Below are positions 37,151-46,800 of a DNA stretch of 64,000 bases, piece after piece (positions within the stretch are counted from its first letter, which is position 1; each line of letters starts with the position of its first letter). The notes under the pieces were generated by a model, which saw only the letters and a list, made by a program, of their open reading frames with translations, did no database searches and was not told where the DNA came from. The translations under genes were made by a program, and so were the position numbers. Source of the DNA: Nostocoides sp. (GTDB lineage Bacteria; Actinomycetota; Actinomycetes; Actinomycetales; Dermatophilaceae); NCBI GenBank assembly GCA_016702415.1, contig JADJEA010000025.1:62001-126000 (forward strand), written 5' to 3'.

Positions 37151-38700
37151 CCGCCCCGCTGCGGTATGCCGCCGTCCTCCTCCGTGAGGCCCGGTGGCCG
37201 CTCGCGCTGTTCGTGCTCGTCCCGGGCCTCTACACCGCCGCTGTCGGCCCGTCCTATGCGCAGACGTATGCCACGCCGCAGGCCCTGGCTCGCGCTACCG
37301 CCCTGGCGAGGGACAACCTGGCCCTGACCCTCCTCTACGGGAGGCTGGAGGGCAGCGGGACCATCCCCCAGATCGCGGAATGGGAGACCGGCGCGCTCAC
37401 CACCCTGGTCCTCGCGGTCGTCGTGATGCTGCTCACCACTCGACTCACGCGCGGTGCCGAGGACCGCGGGACCGCCGAGTTGGTGCGCTCCTGCGGGCTC
37501 TCTCCGTGGGCCACCGTCGCGGTCCCGGCGGGCGTCCTGCTGGCGGCCTCGGGCGGAGTGGGTGTCGCCGCCGGACTCGGTCTGCGCGGTCTGGAAGGGG
37601 TCAGCATGGGGGACGCCGCGGCATACGGAATGTCCCTGGCGGTGACGACGGCGATCTGTGCGTGCGCGGCGGTCCTGGTGGCCCAGGTGATGCCGACAGC
37701 GGCCCAGGCGAGGGGAGCGAGCATGAGCCTCCTCGCGCTCTGGTTCCTGCTCCGTGCGGTCTCCGACGCGACGCCGGCGACCGGGCTGAGGTGGCTCTCC
37801 CCGTTCACCCTGGGGACCGCGGTCAGGTGCGGGGGCAACGCCGTCGGCGGGGAGGTCCTCGTCGGATTCGGGACGGTCGGGGTCTTCCTTCTTGCGGCCG
37901 GCGCCGCCGCAACCCATCGCGATCTCACCGCGGGCCTCTGGCGCGGGCCCAGGCCGCGCAGTCGCCATCTGCGGGTGCGCTCGATCCTCGGGCTGGAGGT
38001 GCGGCTGGCCCTCCCGGCGTTGGTGCCGTGGGTCTCGGGCATGGGTGTCCTCGGGGCGGCATTCACCGCGATGGGCCATGGGGCGGTCGAGACCGCCCGC
38101 TCGGGAGGGCTTCAGGGTGGTGTCCTCGGGAGTCAGCTCGCCGGCTTGGACCCGGGGCGGGCGTTCCTGCGGTACCTCGGCATCGTGGCGGCTCTGCTCG
38201 TCGCGGCGTATGTCGTGGCGGCGATCTGTCGCTGTGGTGGCGAGGAGTCGAGCGGGATACTCGAGCAGGTGATCAGCACGGGAAACGTTGTGCGCCAGGC
38301 ACTTTTCTCCAGAGCGGCCACTGCGCTGGTCAGCGCGCTCGTCCTCTTGGCCGTGACTACGGCGGGGGCGGCGGCGCTCGCTCAGTCCGCTTTGGGCGGC
38401 ACCCCGAGCGACGCGCTGAAGGAGATCCTGGGCCAGTGGCCGGCGGTGGTGGCGCTTGCCGGCGTGGCGGTGCTGCTGGTGGGCCTCGCGCCGCGTCTCG
38501 TGGCGCTGGCCTGGGTCGGGGTTGCCGCGGCTGGTGCGATCGCCCTCGTGGGACCGGTCCTTCACCTCCCCTCGTGGGTTCTCGAGCACGGCCCGTTGGC
38601 CCAGGCCAGCCGCGCGGGCAGCGCTGTCCTCGCCGGGGTGGGCGTCCTCCTCATCGCCTCCGGGGTGTATGCCGTGCGCCACCGCGACCTGTCCACCTAA
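37147..38700 (+). CDS. ABC exporter permease, polyketide-antibiotic-exporter type
   Basis: 517 residues from ATG 37147, which overlaps the ATPase stop. The protein has about twelve hydrophobic segments in two halves (for example TLVLAVVVMLLTTRL, VALAGVAVLLVGLAP) and no ATPase domain. Size and layout match the exporter family related to TnrB3, in which one long permease works with a DrrA-like ATPase. With the MerR gene it forms a regulated efflux operon. The substrate is unknown. Confidence 0.85.
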   Translation: MTAPLRYAAVLLREARWPLALFVLVPGLYTAAVGPSYAQTYATPQALARATALARDNLALTLLYGRLEGSGTIPQIAEWETGALTTLVLAVVVMLLTTRLTRGAEDRGTAELVRSCGLSPWATVAVPAGVLLAASGGVGVAAGLGLRGLEGVSMGDAAAYGMSLAVTTAICACAAVLVAQVMPTAAQARGASMSLLALWFLLRAVSDATPATGLRWLSPFTLGTAVRCGGNAVGGEVLVGFGTVGVFLLAAGAAATHRDLTAGLWRGPRPRSRHLRVRSILGLEVRLALPALVPWVSGMGVLGAAFTAMGHGAVETARSGGLQGGVLGSQLAGLDPGRAFLRYLGIVAALLVAAYVVAAICRCGGEESSGILEQVISTGNVVRQALFSRAATALVSALVLLAVTTAGAAALAQSALGGTPSDALKEILGQWPAVVALAGVAVLLVGLAPRLVALAWVGVAAAGAIALVGPVLHLPSWVLEHGPLAQASRAGSAVLAGVGVLLIASGVYAVRHRDLST

Positions 38701-38885
38701 CCGGGGCGGGAGGCCTGACTGATCGGCATACGGACCGGACGGCACCCCCGGCTCGGGGACTTCGGGGAGCCGCGACTGTCGGTGCTGCGTCGCAGTGTGA
38801 TCAGCAGTCACCGTCAGTTCTCCTTCACTGTCCTACCCAACCACCCGAGGGTCAAGTCCCTGCTCGGGCACGAGGGAACTCGTAC

Positions 38886-39755
38886 CTACAAGCTTGGGAT
38901 TCGATGGCGGCGGATTGCCGTCATCCCCCACGAAAGAGACGCTGCACCAGTGAGACTCGGCCCAGGCGATCCAGGATTCGATCCCGCGTCCCGGCGGGAC
39001 TGAGCCGCGTCGGGGAGTGGTGCCTCGTCCGGTGGGGCGGGTGGCGCGGCATACGGGTCGGTGGTGAGGAGGAAGTCGGTGAGGGCGACGACGACGGTGC
39101 CTGTGGCGTCCAGGCCGAGCCATGTCGGATAGGAGCCGTCGCCCCATCCGGAGGAGCACACGGCAATCGGTTCCGCGCCCTCCTCCGGGGCTACGCACAC
39201 AGCCGCGTCCGTTCCGTTCCCGTCGGCGAAGAGCGCCGTCGAGATCGGATCCTCCAGCATGCCGGCGTCCTCCGTGAGAACACGATTCGCCACGGCCATG
39301 GCGTCGACTCCACCAAGAGCTCCCGTTCCCGCGTCCACCGGGTAGCCGAAGAAGCCCTCGGGCTCAAGCGTCGCCAAGTCCTGCTCCGCGCACGTCGCCA
39401 TCGCCCACGTGGAGATCGGTGAGCTGCCACACCTGAGGATGAGTGCCACGACCCGCTTGTCGCCCGCGTCGGTCGTCGCTCGTGCCACGAGAACGTCGGC
39501 CTCCGCCACCGGCAGGCGCTGATCGAACGGGACGGGGGCGGAGTCCATGACGTACGGGTCGGCGGCGACGAGGCGCCCTTCAGGTATGCCGAGACGGCCC
39601 ACAGCGGAAACCTCGACGGCGTACCAGACCTCCTCCCCCGGCCCGTGATCGGCGATGTGCCCCTCCACGATCGACTCCCACAGCCATGCGGCCCTCCGCT
39701 CCCACCAGGGCGCGGTGGGTCCGGGCACGTCAGAGGGCGGCGGCAGCGCGGTCAT
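38886..39755 (-). CDS. DUF4241-domain protein
   Basis: From ATG 39755, 289 residues. The signature region includes FFGYPVDAGTGALGGVDA and SSGWGDGSYPTWLGLDATG, then VVVALTDFLLT, all typical of DUF4241, a family of unknown function common in actinobacteria. After this domain there is an unusual low-complexity tail of about 60 residues rich in Pro, Ser and Arg; homologues usually stop near VALTDFL. That may mean the true stop was lost by a base error. It stands alone between an exporter operon and an acyl-CoA ligase. Confidence 0.8.
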   Translation of the reverse strand: MTALPPPSDVPGPTAPWWERRAAWLWESIVEGHIADHGPGEEVWYAVEVSAVGRLGIPEGRLVAADPYVMDSAPVPFDQRLPVAEADVLVARATTDAGDKRVVALILRCGSSPISTWAMATCAEQDLATLEPEGFFGYPVDAGTGALGGVDAMAVANRVLTEDAGMLEDPISTALFADGNGTDAAVCVAPEEGAEPIAVCSSGWGDGSYPTWLGLDATGTVVVALTDFLLTTDPYAAPPAPPDEAPLPDAAQSRRDAGSNPGSPGPSLTGAASLSWGMTAIRRHRIPSL

Positions 39756-39982
39756 CCAGGCAGGATACTTTTTCGGCAACCAGATCCAGATGGGACTGCG
39801 CATAGCCGCGGCGGGGGAGGGTCAGCCGGGTCAACTCCAGGCGCGGACGCCGGTTCGCCCCCGGTCTGGGGGCGCGCCCCGCGCGCGGGTATGTGGGGAG
39901 CCCGAGGGGGGTGGTGGCTGGGGGCATCCGGGCGGCGCGTAGCGTGACATCACCTGGTGTGTTCCGACGGAGGACGGCGGCC

Positions 39983-41794
39983 ATGCGGCACGAGTTTGCG
40001 GTTGCGAAGACCTACGAGCTGGACGACGCGGGCATCCTCGCCAGACTCCCCTGGCGGCGAGCCGCCGATCGGCCCCACCACGTCTCGTTCGAGCGCTTCG
40101 ACGGTGGCGAGTGGCACGCGATCACCGCCAAGAACTTCGCCGCCGCCGTCACGACGACCGCCAAGGGTCTGATCGCGTCCGGGGTGCGCGCCGGGGACCG
40201 GGTTGCCCTGATGGCCGGCACGCGCTTCGAGTGGGTGCTCCTCGACTGCGCCATCTGGGGCGCGGGCGGGGTCACCGTCCCGATCTACCCATCGTCGGCC
40301 CCCGCCCAGATCGAGTGGATCGTCGCCGACTCCGGCGCGCGAATCCTGCTGGTGGAGAACGCCGCCAACGCACGCCTGACCCTCGATGCCCATCTCCCCA
40401 AGGGCGTGGAGGTCCTGACGATCGACGAGGGCGCGGTCGACGAACTACGCCGCCGCGGGGAGGACCTGCCGGATGCCGTGGTCCAGGAGGCCCTCGCGAC
40501 CCTCACCCTCGACTCCCCCGCCTCGATCGTCTACACCTCGGGCACCACCGCCCGCCCGAAGGGATGCGTCCTGACGCACCGCAACCTCCTTGCGGAGGTG
40601 CGTGGGATCCTCAGCCATCCCGCCGCGGAGAAGGTCGCGGCATACGGTCAACGGACCCTGATGTTCCTCCCGCTCGCCCACGTCCTCGCGCGCGCGGTGA
40701 CGTATGCCGCGTGGGAAGGCGGCGCGACCGTCGGGTTCTGGGGGGACTTCGGGACCGTGACCGACAAGTTCCGCACTTTCCGACCGACCTTCGTCCTCGG
40801 GGTGCCGCGCGTGTTCGAGAAGGTCTACGAGGGGGTGCGCGCCAATGCGGCGAAGGGCGGGCCGGCGACGGCCGAGATTTTCCGCCGCGCCGAGCAGGTC
40901 GCGATCTCGTGGAGCAAGAATCTCGGCGGCGACGGCCTCGGTGACCAGCGCCGTCCGGGGCCGCGCCACCAGGCCGAATACGCCCTCTTCGACCGGCTCG
41001 TCTATGGCAAGGTCCGCGCCGCCCTCGGCGGGCAGTGCGCCACCGGCATCTCCGGCGGTGGGGCGCTCAATCCCCGACTCGCGCACTTCTTCCGCGGTCT
41101 GGGCGTGCCCCTCTACGAGGGCTACGGGCTGACCGAGACATGCGCGGCGATCACGGTCAACGGGCCCGGCTGCCACCGCATCGGCAGCGTCGGTATTCCG
41201 TTGGGCGGCAACAGCGTTCGCATCGCCCCCTCGGGTGAGATCGAGCTGAGCGGGGACGTCGTCTTCCACGAATACTGGAAGAATCCCGACGCCACCGACG
41301 CGGCCTTCGACGGCGAGTGGTTCCGGACCGGCGACATCGGGCGGCTCGACAAGGACGGCTATCTGACCATCACCGGCCGCATGAAGGAGATCATCGTCAC
41401 CGCGGGCGGCAAGAACGTCGTGCCCGGCCCGATGGAGGACATCCTGCGTCAGCACGAACTCGTCGGCCACGCGATGGTCGTCGGCGAGGGCAAACCCTTC
41501 ATCGGCGCGCTGATCACCCTCGACGAGGCCGGGGCCCGGAAGTGGGCGCAGGAGAACGGCCGCGACCCCGACGATGTGACCGCCCTTGCCGCGGATCCGC
41601 AACTGCGCGCGACGCTGCAGGAGGCCGTCGACGAGGCGAGCGCCGGCGTGTCGAAGGCCGAAGGGATCAAGCGCTTCGTCGTTCTGCCCAAGGACTTCAG
41701 CGAGGAGACCGGCGAACTGACCGCCACCCTCAAACTCAAGCGGCACGTCATCGGCGCGGCCTTCGCCGACGAGATCGAGTCGATGTACTCCTGA
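39983..41794 (+). CDS. Long-chain fatty acid-CoA ligase (AMP-forming, FadD15-like)
   Basis: 603 residues from ATG 39983 after GGAGGA. Motifs in order are YTSGTTARPKGCVLTHRN (AMP-binding P-loop), YEGYGLTETCA (A5), FRTGDIGRLDKDGYLTI (A7/A8) and GRMKEIIVTAGGKNVVPG (hinge and C-terminal domain). It activates fatty acids to acyl-CoA through an acyl-adenylate. Length fits the long-chain ligases of actinobacteria. Intact. Confidence 0.93.
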   Translation: MRHEFAVAKTYELDDAGILARLPWRRAADRPHHVSFERFDGGEWHAITAKNFAAAVTTTAKGLIASGVRAGDRVALMAGTRFEWVLLDCAIWGAGGVTVPIYPSSAPAQIEWIVADSGARILLVENAANARLTLDAHLPKGVEVLTIDEGAVDELRRRGEDLPDAVVQEALATLTLDSPASIVYTSGTTARPKGCVLTHRNLLAEVRGILSHPAAEKVAAYGQRTLMFLPLAHVLARAVTYAAWEGGATVGFWGDFGTVTDKFRTFRPTFVLGVPRVFEKVYEGVRANAAKGGPATAEIFRRAEQVAISWSKNLGGDGLGDQRRPGPRHQAEYALFDRLVYGKVRAALGGQCATGISGGGALNPRLAHFFRGLGVPLYEGYGLTETCAAITVNGPGCHRIGSVGIPLGGNSVRIAPSGEIELSGDVVFHEYWKNPDATDAAFDGEWFRTGDIGRLDKDGYLTITGRMKEIIVTAGGKNVVPGPMEDILRQHELVGHAMVVGEGKPFIGALITLDEAGARKWAQENGRDPDDVTALAADPQLRATLQEAVDEASAGVSKAEGIKRFVVLPKDFSEETGELTATLKLKRHVIGAAFADEIESMYS

Positions 41795-41851
41795 CTCCGG
41801 CACCCCTCCCGGTGTCCACACAACCCGGCACAGGCCGGGTTCCCCGGCACG

Positions 41852-43478
41852 TCAGCGGTTGAGGTGGGCGAACAGGGATTTGTTGTGCGAGTAGATCTTC
41901 GGGAACTCCGCGAACATCCGGTCGTATGCCGCGCGCCTCCCCGGATCGGGAACGAACCTCCCGTCGACGGGCACCAATGTAGGCACGTCGTCCCGTCCGA
42001 TCGCCCCGGTCGCCAGCGCCAGCGCGAACGTCGCCCCGCGTAGTCCGCCCAGCAACGGATCGGCGACCCGCTCGAACGGCCGGTCGCACACGTCGGCGAG
42101 GATCTGGCACCACAGGTCGGTGCGCGCGCCACCCCCGAGCAGTCGGATCGTGCCCAGCCGCCGCCCGAGGAACTTCTCGGTCCCTGCGAGCAGCCAACGC
42201 AGATTGAACGCGACTCCCTCGAGGACGGCGCGGGCCAGCTCGCCGCGCCCGGTGTCGAGCGAGACGTTGTGGAACCCTCCCCGGGCACGGCGATCGTCCA
42301 CGGGCGACCGCTCACCGGTCAGCCAGGGCGTGAAGAGCACCCCGCCCGCGCCGGGAGGCGCGGCGGCGGCGAGGGCGAGGAGGTCGGCATACGACAGATC
42401 GGGTGCGCAGGCGCTGCGGAACCACTCCAGCGCTCGGCCGGCGTTGTCCTGGTTGTTGGCCAGGAGATACCCGCCGTCGCCGAACCCCGGCACCGCAGCC
42501 ATCGACCGGATGACGTCGGTGCGCTTGCCGGGGACGGGACACGAGATCCACGAGGAGGTCCCGAGGGAGGCGTGCGCGGCATACGGCCGAATCCCGCCCG
42601 ACCCGAGCGCGGCACTGTGGAGGTCCGGGGAGCCGGTGACCACCCGCGCCGTCGCCGGTATGCCGATCCGCGCCGCGACCTCCGGTCGCACCGTCCCGAC
42701 GATCGATCCGGACGCCACCAGCGGAGGCAGTCGGCTCGCGTCCACACCGGCCAGGCGCACGAGCACCGGGTCGTATGCCGCCCGCCCCAGATCCCGGTTG
42801 TCGGTCAGCCACGCGGCGGTCATCGACATCGGCGACGCGGCCGCCCGGCCCGTGAAGCGCATGGTGAGGTAGTCGACGGGCTCGAGATACCAACGGGCGC
42901 GGGCCTTGACCTCCGGGACGGTCGCGGTCGAGGTGGAGCATGTGGGCGATCGGGTCGGCACCGGTGGGGCTCGGCATACCGCCGGAGCGGCGCAGCCACG
43001 TCGCCAGCGGTCGGGGGGCGTATCCGGCGACCGGGCCGCCGAAGAGGCGGGCGGAGTGGTCGGCGCCGCGGGTGTCGCTCCACATCAGGCACTCGCCCAC
43101 CGGGAGCCCGTCCGCGTCGACCGGGACGGTGCTCGCCCATTGCCCGGTGCAGGCCACGCCCACGACCCGGGAGCCGTCGACCCCCTCAGCGATTCCGCGG
43201 CGGGCAGCGGCGACGATCGTCTCCCACCATGCGCCCGCGTCCTGGGCTTCGGCACCGTCGTGGACGGCGTCCGCCCGCTCGTACCACCACCACACCGGCT
43301 CGCCGGTGATCGTGACATAGCCGACCTTGGGGCCGCCGCTGCCGAGGTCGACGGCCAGCACGAGATCCCGCGCCGGGTCCGCCCCGGCTGCCGCCTCCCC
43401 GGGGGGGGGCGGGGGCCGTCTCGTGTCCCGGGGTCGTCTCGCCGGGGACGCCGCCGGGCGTGTCGAGGGCGTGCTCAC
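41852..43478 (-). pseudogene. FGGY-family carbohydrate kinase, frame broken
   Basis: Two frames together give one kinase of about 540 residues. The N-terminal part starts at GTG 43478 (overlapping the upstream stop as GTGA) and contains the phosphate-binding LVLAVDLGSGGPKVGY and VACTGQWASTVPVDADG. An extra G near 42917 (CCCGGAG where CCCGAG is expected) shifts the frame. The rest reads ARWYLEPVDYLTMRFTG, TGSPDLHSAALGSG, FTPWLTGERSPVDD and LLGGGARTDLWCQILADV. The family phosphorylates sugars such as xylulose or glycerol; the substrate is unclear. It is co-transcribed with a PLP enzyme. Confidence 0.88.
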
Positions 43479-44890
43479 GAGACGGCCGGCGGGAGGGACT
43501 GTTGCGTGTCGAGCATCCCGTCCATGATCATCTCGATGACCGCCTCGATGTCGCTGGTCAGCCCGCCGATGGCGCCGCCATACAGCGCCGCGGAATGGGC
43601 GAACCGCCCCTGTGCCTGCTGCTCGCGCGCGTGGGCGACGGCGTCCGCCAGATCGGTCGCGAACGCCTCGACGAGACCGGGCTGGGTCTGCGGTCGCGTG
43701 ACGGCCATGTGGATCGCGTTGGGGTATTGCTGGCCGTTGAAACGCCAGCCCCGCGGCTTCATGAAGTCGGCGACGTGATAGATGTCGAAGGCGTCCGAGG
43801 TGAAGGAGAAGCAGAAGCTCGGGTTGCCCATGATGCGCAATTCGTCATGTCCCCGAACGATGTCCATCATCGCGGCGGCCGTGGCGAAGATGTCGGCGGC
43901 ATAGCGGCGATAGCCCTCGCGACCGAGGTGGACCATCGAGGCCCAGGTCGCCGCGAGCAGCCCGCCGGAGCGGGAGCCGTCCATCCCCGGCGACATGTAC
44001 TTCCCGCCGGACCAGCCGACCTGGTGGAAGTACTGGCTGTTGCGCAGCGCCTTGTCGCGGAAGACGACGACGGACGACCCCTTGAACGCATAGCCGTACT
44101 TGTGGGTGTCGGCCGAGATCGAGGTGACCCCCGGGACCCGGAAATCGAAGGGAGGAATGCCATAGCCGAGTTCCTCCCCGAAGGGAAGGATGAACCCCCC
44201 GAGACAGCCGTCGACATGGAGCCCCACGCCGCGGTCGAGGGCGAGCGCGCCGAGGTCGGTGATCGGGTCGATGGTGCCGTATGGATAGTTCCCCGCCGAC
44301 GCGACGACAGCGATCGTGTCGTCGTCGATCACCGCCGCGACGACGGCCGGGTCGACGAGGGTCGTCCCGGGATCGACCGGGACGGTGCGGTTCTCGATCC
44401 CGAACAGGTGGCAGGCCTTGTCGAACGCCGGGTGCGCGGTCTCGGGTTTGACGACATTGGGCACCCGCCCGGCGGCGGGGGCGATGCCGCGGTGGCGCGC
44501 GGCATACTCCCGATAGGCGAGCATCGCGTGGAGGATGCTCCCGGTCCCGCCACTGGTGACCAGGCCGGCGGGGGTGGTGTCGGTGATCGCGTCGGCGTGC
44601 ATGAGGTCGAGGACCATGGCGATGATTTCGCCCTCGAACTTCGTCTGGGACGGGCACAGGTCACGCTGCAGCGCGTTGACGTGGGCGAACTCGGCGAAGG
44701 CTTCCGTGAGGAAGGCGTAGTGCTCGTGGTCGCCGCAGTACATCGTCCCCGAGACCTTGCCGCCCTCCCAGGCCTGATCCTCCTCGTGCGCCATCTGGGC
44801 GAGCTCGGCGATGATCTCGTGGCGGGGTCGGCCACGTTCGGGGAGAACGCGATTGACCGGGAAGCGGTCGGCATACGGGAAATCGGACAT
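43475..44890 (-). CDS. PLP-dependent decarboxylase/lyase (sphingosine-1-phosphate-lyase-like)
   Basis: A 471-residue fold-type I PLP enzyme of the group II decarboxylase superfamily. The PLP-binding lysine lies in SADTHKYGYAFKG, preceded by GLHVDGCLGGF (the Asp that contacts the pyridine ring) and LVTSGGTGSI (phosphate binding). The overall pattern, with PSQTKFEGEI and MSPGMDGSRSGG, is closer to the sphingosine-1-phosphate lyase branch than to glutamate decarboxylase. Its stop overlaps the kinase start, so a kinase followed by an aldol-type cleavage of a phosphorylated substrate is conceivable. The substrate is unknown. Confidence 0.88.
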   Translation of the reverse strand: MSDFPYADRFPVNRVLPERGRPRHEIIAELAQMAHEEDQAWEGGKVSGTMYCGDHEHYAFLTEAFAEFAHVNALQRDLCPSQTKFEGEIIAMVLDLMHADAITDTTPAGLVTSGGTGSILHAMLAYREYAARHRGIAPAAGRVPNVVKPETAHPAFDKACHLFGIENRTVPVDPGTTLVDPAVVAAVIDDDTIAVVASAGNYPYGTIDPITDLGALALDRGVGLHVDGCLGGFILPFGEELGYGIPPFDFRVPGVTSISADTHKYGYAFKGSSVVVFRDKALRNSQYFHQVGWSGGKYMSPGMDGSRSGGLLAATWASMVHLGREGYRRYAADIFATAAAMMDIVRGHDELRIMGNPSFCFSFTSDAFDIYHVADFMKPRGWRFNGQQYPNAIHMAVTRPQTQPGLVEAFATDLADAVAHAREQQAQGRFAHSAALYGGAIGGLTSDIEAVIEMIMDGMLDTQQSLPPAVS

Positions 44891-45089
44891 GGCGGCCTTC
44901 CGTCCGGCACGGGTCAGCCGCCAATGTTACCAGCCGGTACTCGCGCTCAGCGCGGCTTCGGCGCCGCCCCCACCGCGCCGCCTTCCGTGCCTCCCCTCCT
45001 CCACCAGGGTGTCCACGAGCGCATCGATGAGCTGGCGCGGGTCAGGGAGTTCGGCCGAGGCGCTCTCGATGACGACCTCGGTGCAGTCG

Positions 45090-45689
45090 TCAGTCTGCGG
45101 ACAAGGGGTCTGCGGGCAAACGGTCCGGTCCGGCCGCCAGGAGCGGGATCGTGAAAGCGAGGACGGGCAGCCCGATGAGGAGGCAAGCCGCTCGGCGGTG
45201 ACGATGAAGGCATTGCCGGCGACCTCCTCCCCCGGACCGATCACCAACGGACGCAACGCCATCCGAGCCGGGAACCCGAACAGATAGGTCAGCCCGGAAG
45301 CAAAGAGCAGAGCCTGGACCGCCCCCCCGTGATCCGGCCAGCGGCACGAGGGCGACGAGGGCGCCATTGAGAACGGCGGTCACCCATGCGGTTCGTCGCG
45401 GCTCCCAGCGATCGACGAGGTGGCCGACGACCAGACCGAACAGGATGTTGGGGAGCAGCCGCGCCCCGAGAACCAGCCCCGCTCCGACGCCGAACCCGAA
45501 CCGGTGAACCGCAAAGAACGGCAACGCGACCACGAGCATGGCGCCGGCCAGCCGGTAGGTGAAGATCGACGCCACCAGCATGGCCAACGGCCGGTTGCGG
45601 CGGATCGCGCGGCGCATGCACAGGGAGCGTATGCCGCGGCGGCCGAGCGCGACGGCATCCCCTCTCTCCTCGGTCGGCGCTGCAGTCAT
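45090..45689 (-). pseudogene. Truncated, frame-broken MFS transporter
   Basis: From ATG 45689 the sequence gives the first transmembrane helices of a major-facilitator protein (PLAMLVASIFTYRLAGAMLV, NILFGLVVGHLVDRWEPRR with the conserved loop, NGALVALVPLAGS). A frameshift in a G7 run near 45330 and another near 45190 follow, with remnants VQALLFASGLTYLFGF and LIGLPVLAFTIPLLAAG. Only about 200 of the usual 400 residues are present, so unlike most broken genes here this one is truly truncated. Confidence 0.75.
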
Positions 45690-45704
45690 CGAGATCCTTC
45701 GCGC

Positions 45705-45744
45705 GGAACGGGCAGGGGACTCGGGGAACGGGCAGGGGACTCGG
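45705..45744. repeat. Perfect 2 x 20-bp tandem repeat
   Basis: GGAACGGGCAGGGGACTCGG occurs twice in tandem just upstream of the MFS remnant. The rest of the gap to 45949 holds nothing I can support. It may be a slippage product. Confidence 0.85.
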
Positions 45745-45949
45745 GCCGCGCCGCCGAGTTTCCTGGACACCCTCCGTTGCCGGCGGGACCGGCTGGACGG
45801 ACGACGAAATCGTCGTTGCCTCGGGAGCCCGAAGGCGTTCACGAGATCAGATTCACCACGGAGGGCGATCCGGACCTCACGATGATGCCCAACCGTGCCC
45901 GGGCCCGTGGCGTGCCTCGTCTCACGCGCGGCCCGCGCCCCGCACGGGC

Positions 45950-46800
45950 ATGCTGTATGCCGTGGACTCCCCGACCCATGACCGTGGCCGCCCGCCGGTC
46001 GCCCGCGCGGCGACCACGATGGCCGACCTGCGCGCCGTCGCCGAGTTGTTCGGTGCCGTGTGGGGGCGGGGGATGAGGGCCTGCCCATCGGGAGCGAGAT
46101 GCTCCGCAGCCTGGTCCATGCCGACGGCCTGGTGTCGGTCCTCGACGGCGACAATGGGAGCCTCCTCGGGGCGGCGGTGCTGGGCCGGGCGGGGGCGGGA
46201 TCGGCATACAGCTATCTCGCGGCGACGGCGCCGGGCGAGGTCGAGCGCGGCCTGGGCATGCTCTTGAAACACCATCAACGGCAGTGGTGTCTGGAGCGCG
46301 GGATCGGGTGGATGAGGTGGACCTTCGACCCCTTGGTCGGGCGGAACGCGCGCTTCAATCTCACCAAGCTCGGGGCCGTGGCCGATCGCTACGAGCCGGA
46401 GTTCTATGGCGTCATGTCGGACCAGATCAATGGCACCGATCCGGCGGATCGGCTCGTCGCGCGGTGGCGGCTGGACGACCCCGGGCGACGGCCGGACGAT
46501 CACCAGGAGCCGCCCGAACCCCCCGCCGACGCCGGCGGGCACTCAGGTGGCCTGGCACGTCAACCGGGAGGTGGGGTGGTCGGGCCGGACGGGCACGCGG
46601 CATACGTCATCGCAGGACGGGAGCGCTGGGTGCGGGTGCCGACCGACGTCGTCGCCTTGCGCCGTAGCGATCCCACTCAGGCGAGCGCCTGGCGCGGGCA
46701 GGTGCGGGAGTGGTTCACGGACGCGCTGGCCGACGGACTGGTCGCGACCGGGGTGACCCGGGCAGGGTGGTACCACCTCGTCCCCAAGGAGACCCGATGA
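45950..46800 (+). pseudogene. GNAT-like acetyltransferase paired with enolase-superfamily gene, frame broken
   Basis: The start (about ATG 45950) reads ATTMADLRAVAELFGAVWGRG. A surplus G in the run near 46070 shifts the frame, after which DEGLPIGSEMLRSLVHADG, SYLAATAPGEVERGLGMLLKHHQRQW and WTFDPLVGRNARFNLTKLGA follow to the TGA at 46798-46800. This matches the predicted acetyltransferases (COG3375 type) often found beside o-succinylbenzoate-synthase/N-acylamino-acid-racemase genes, as here. One base restores about 280 residues, so the gene may be intact in the organism. Confidence 0.82.

Noticed and set aside
37117..38811. 564-codon minus-strand frame opposite the exporter permease
   Set aside because: Polar, low-complexity antisense translation; the plus strand gives a coherent membrane protein in an operon with overlapping starts.
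43460..45154. 564-codon plus-strand frame opposite the PLP enzyme
   Set aside because: Antisense of a gene with a clear PLP-lysine motif; no domain of its own.
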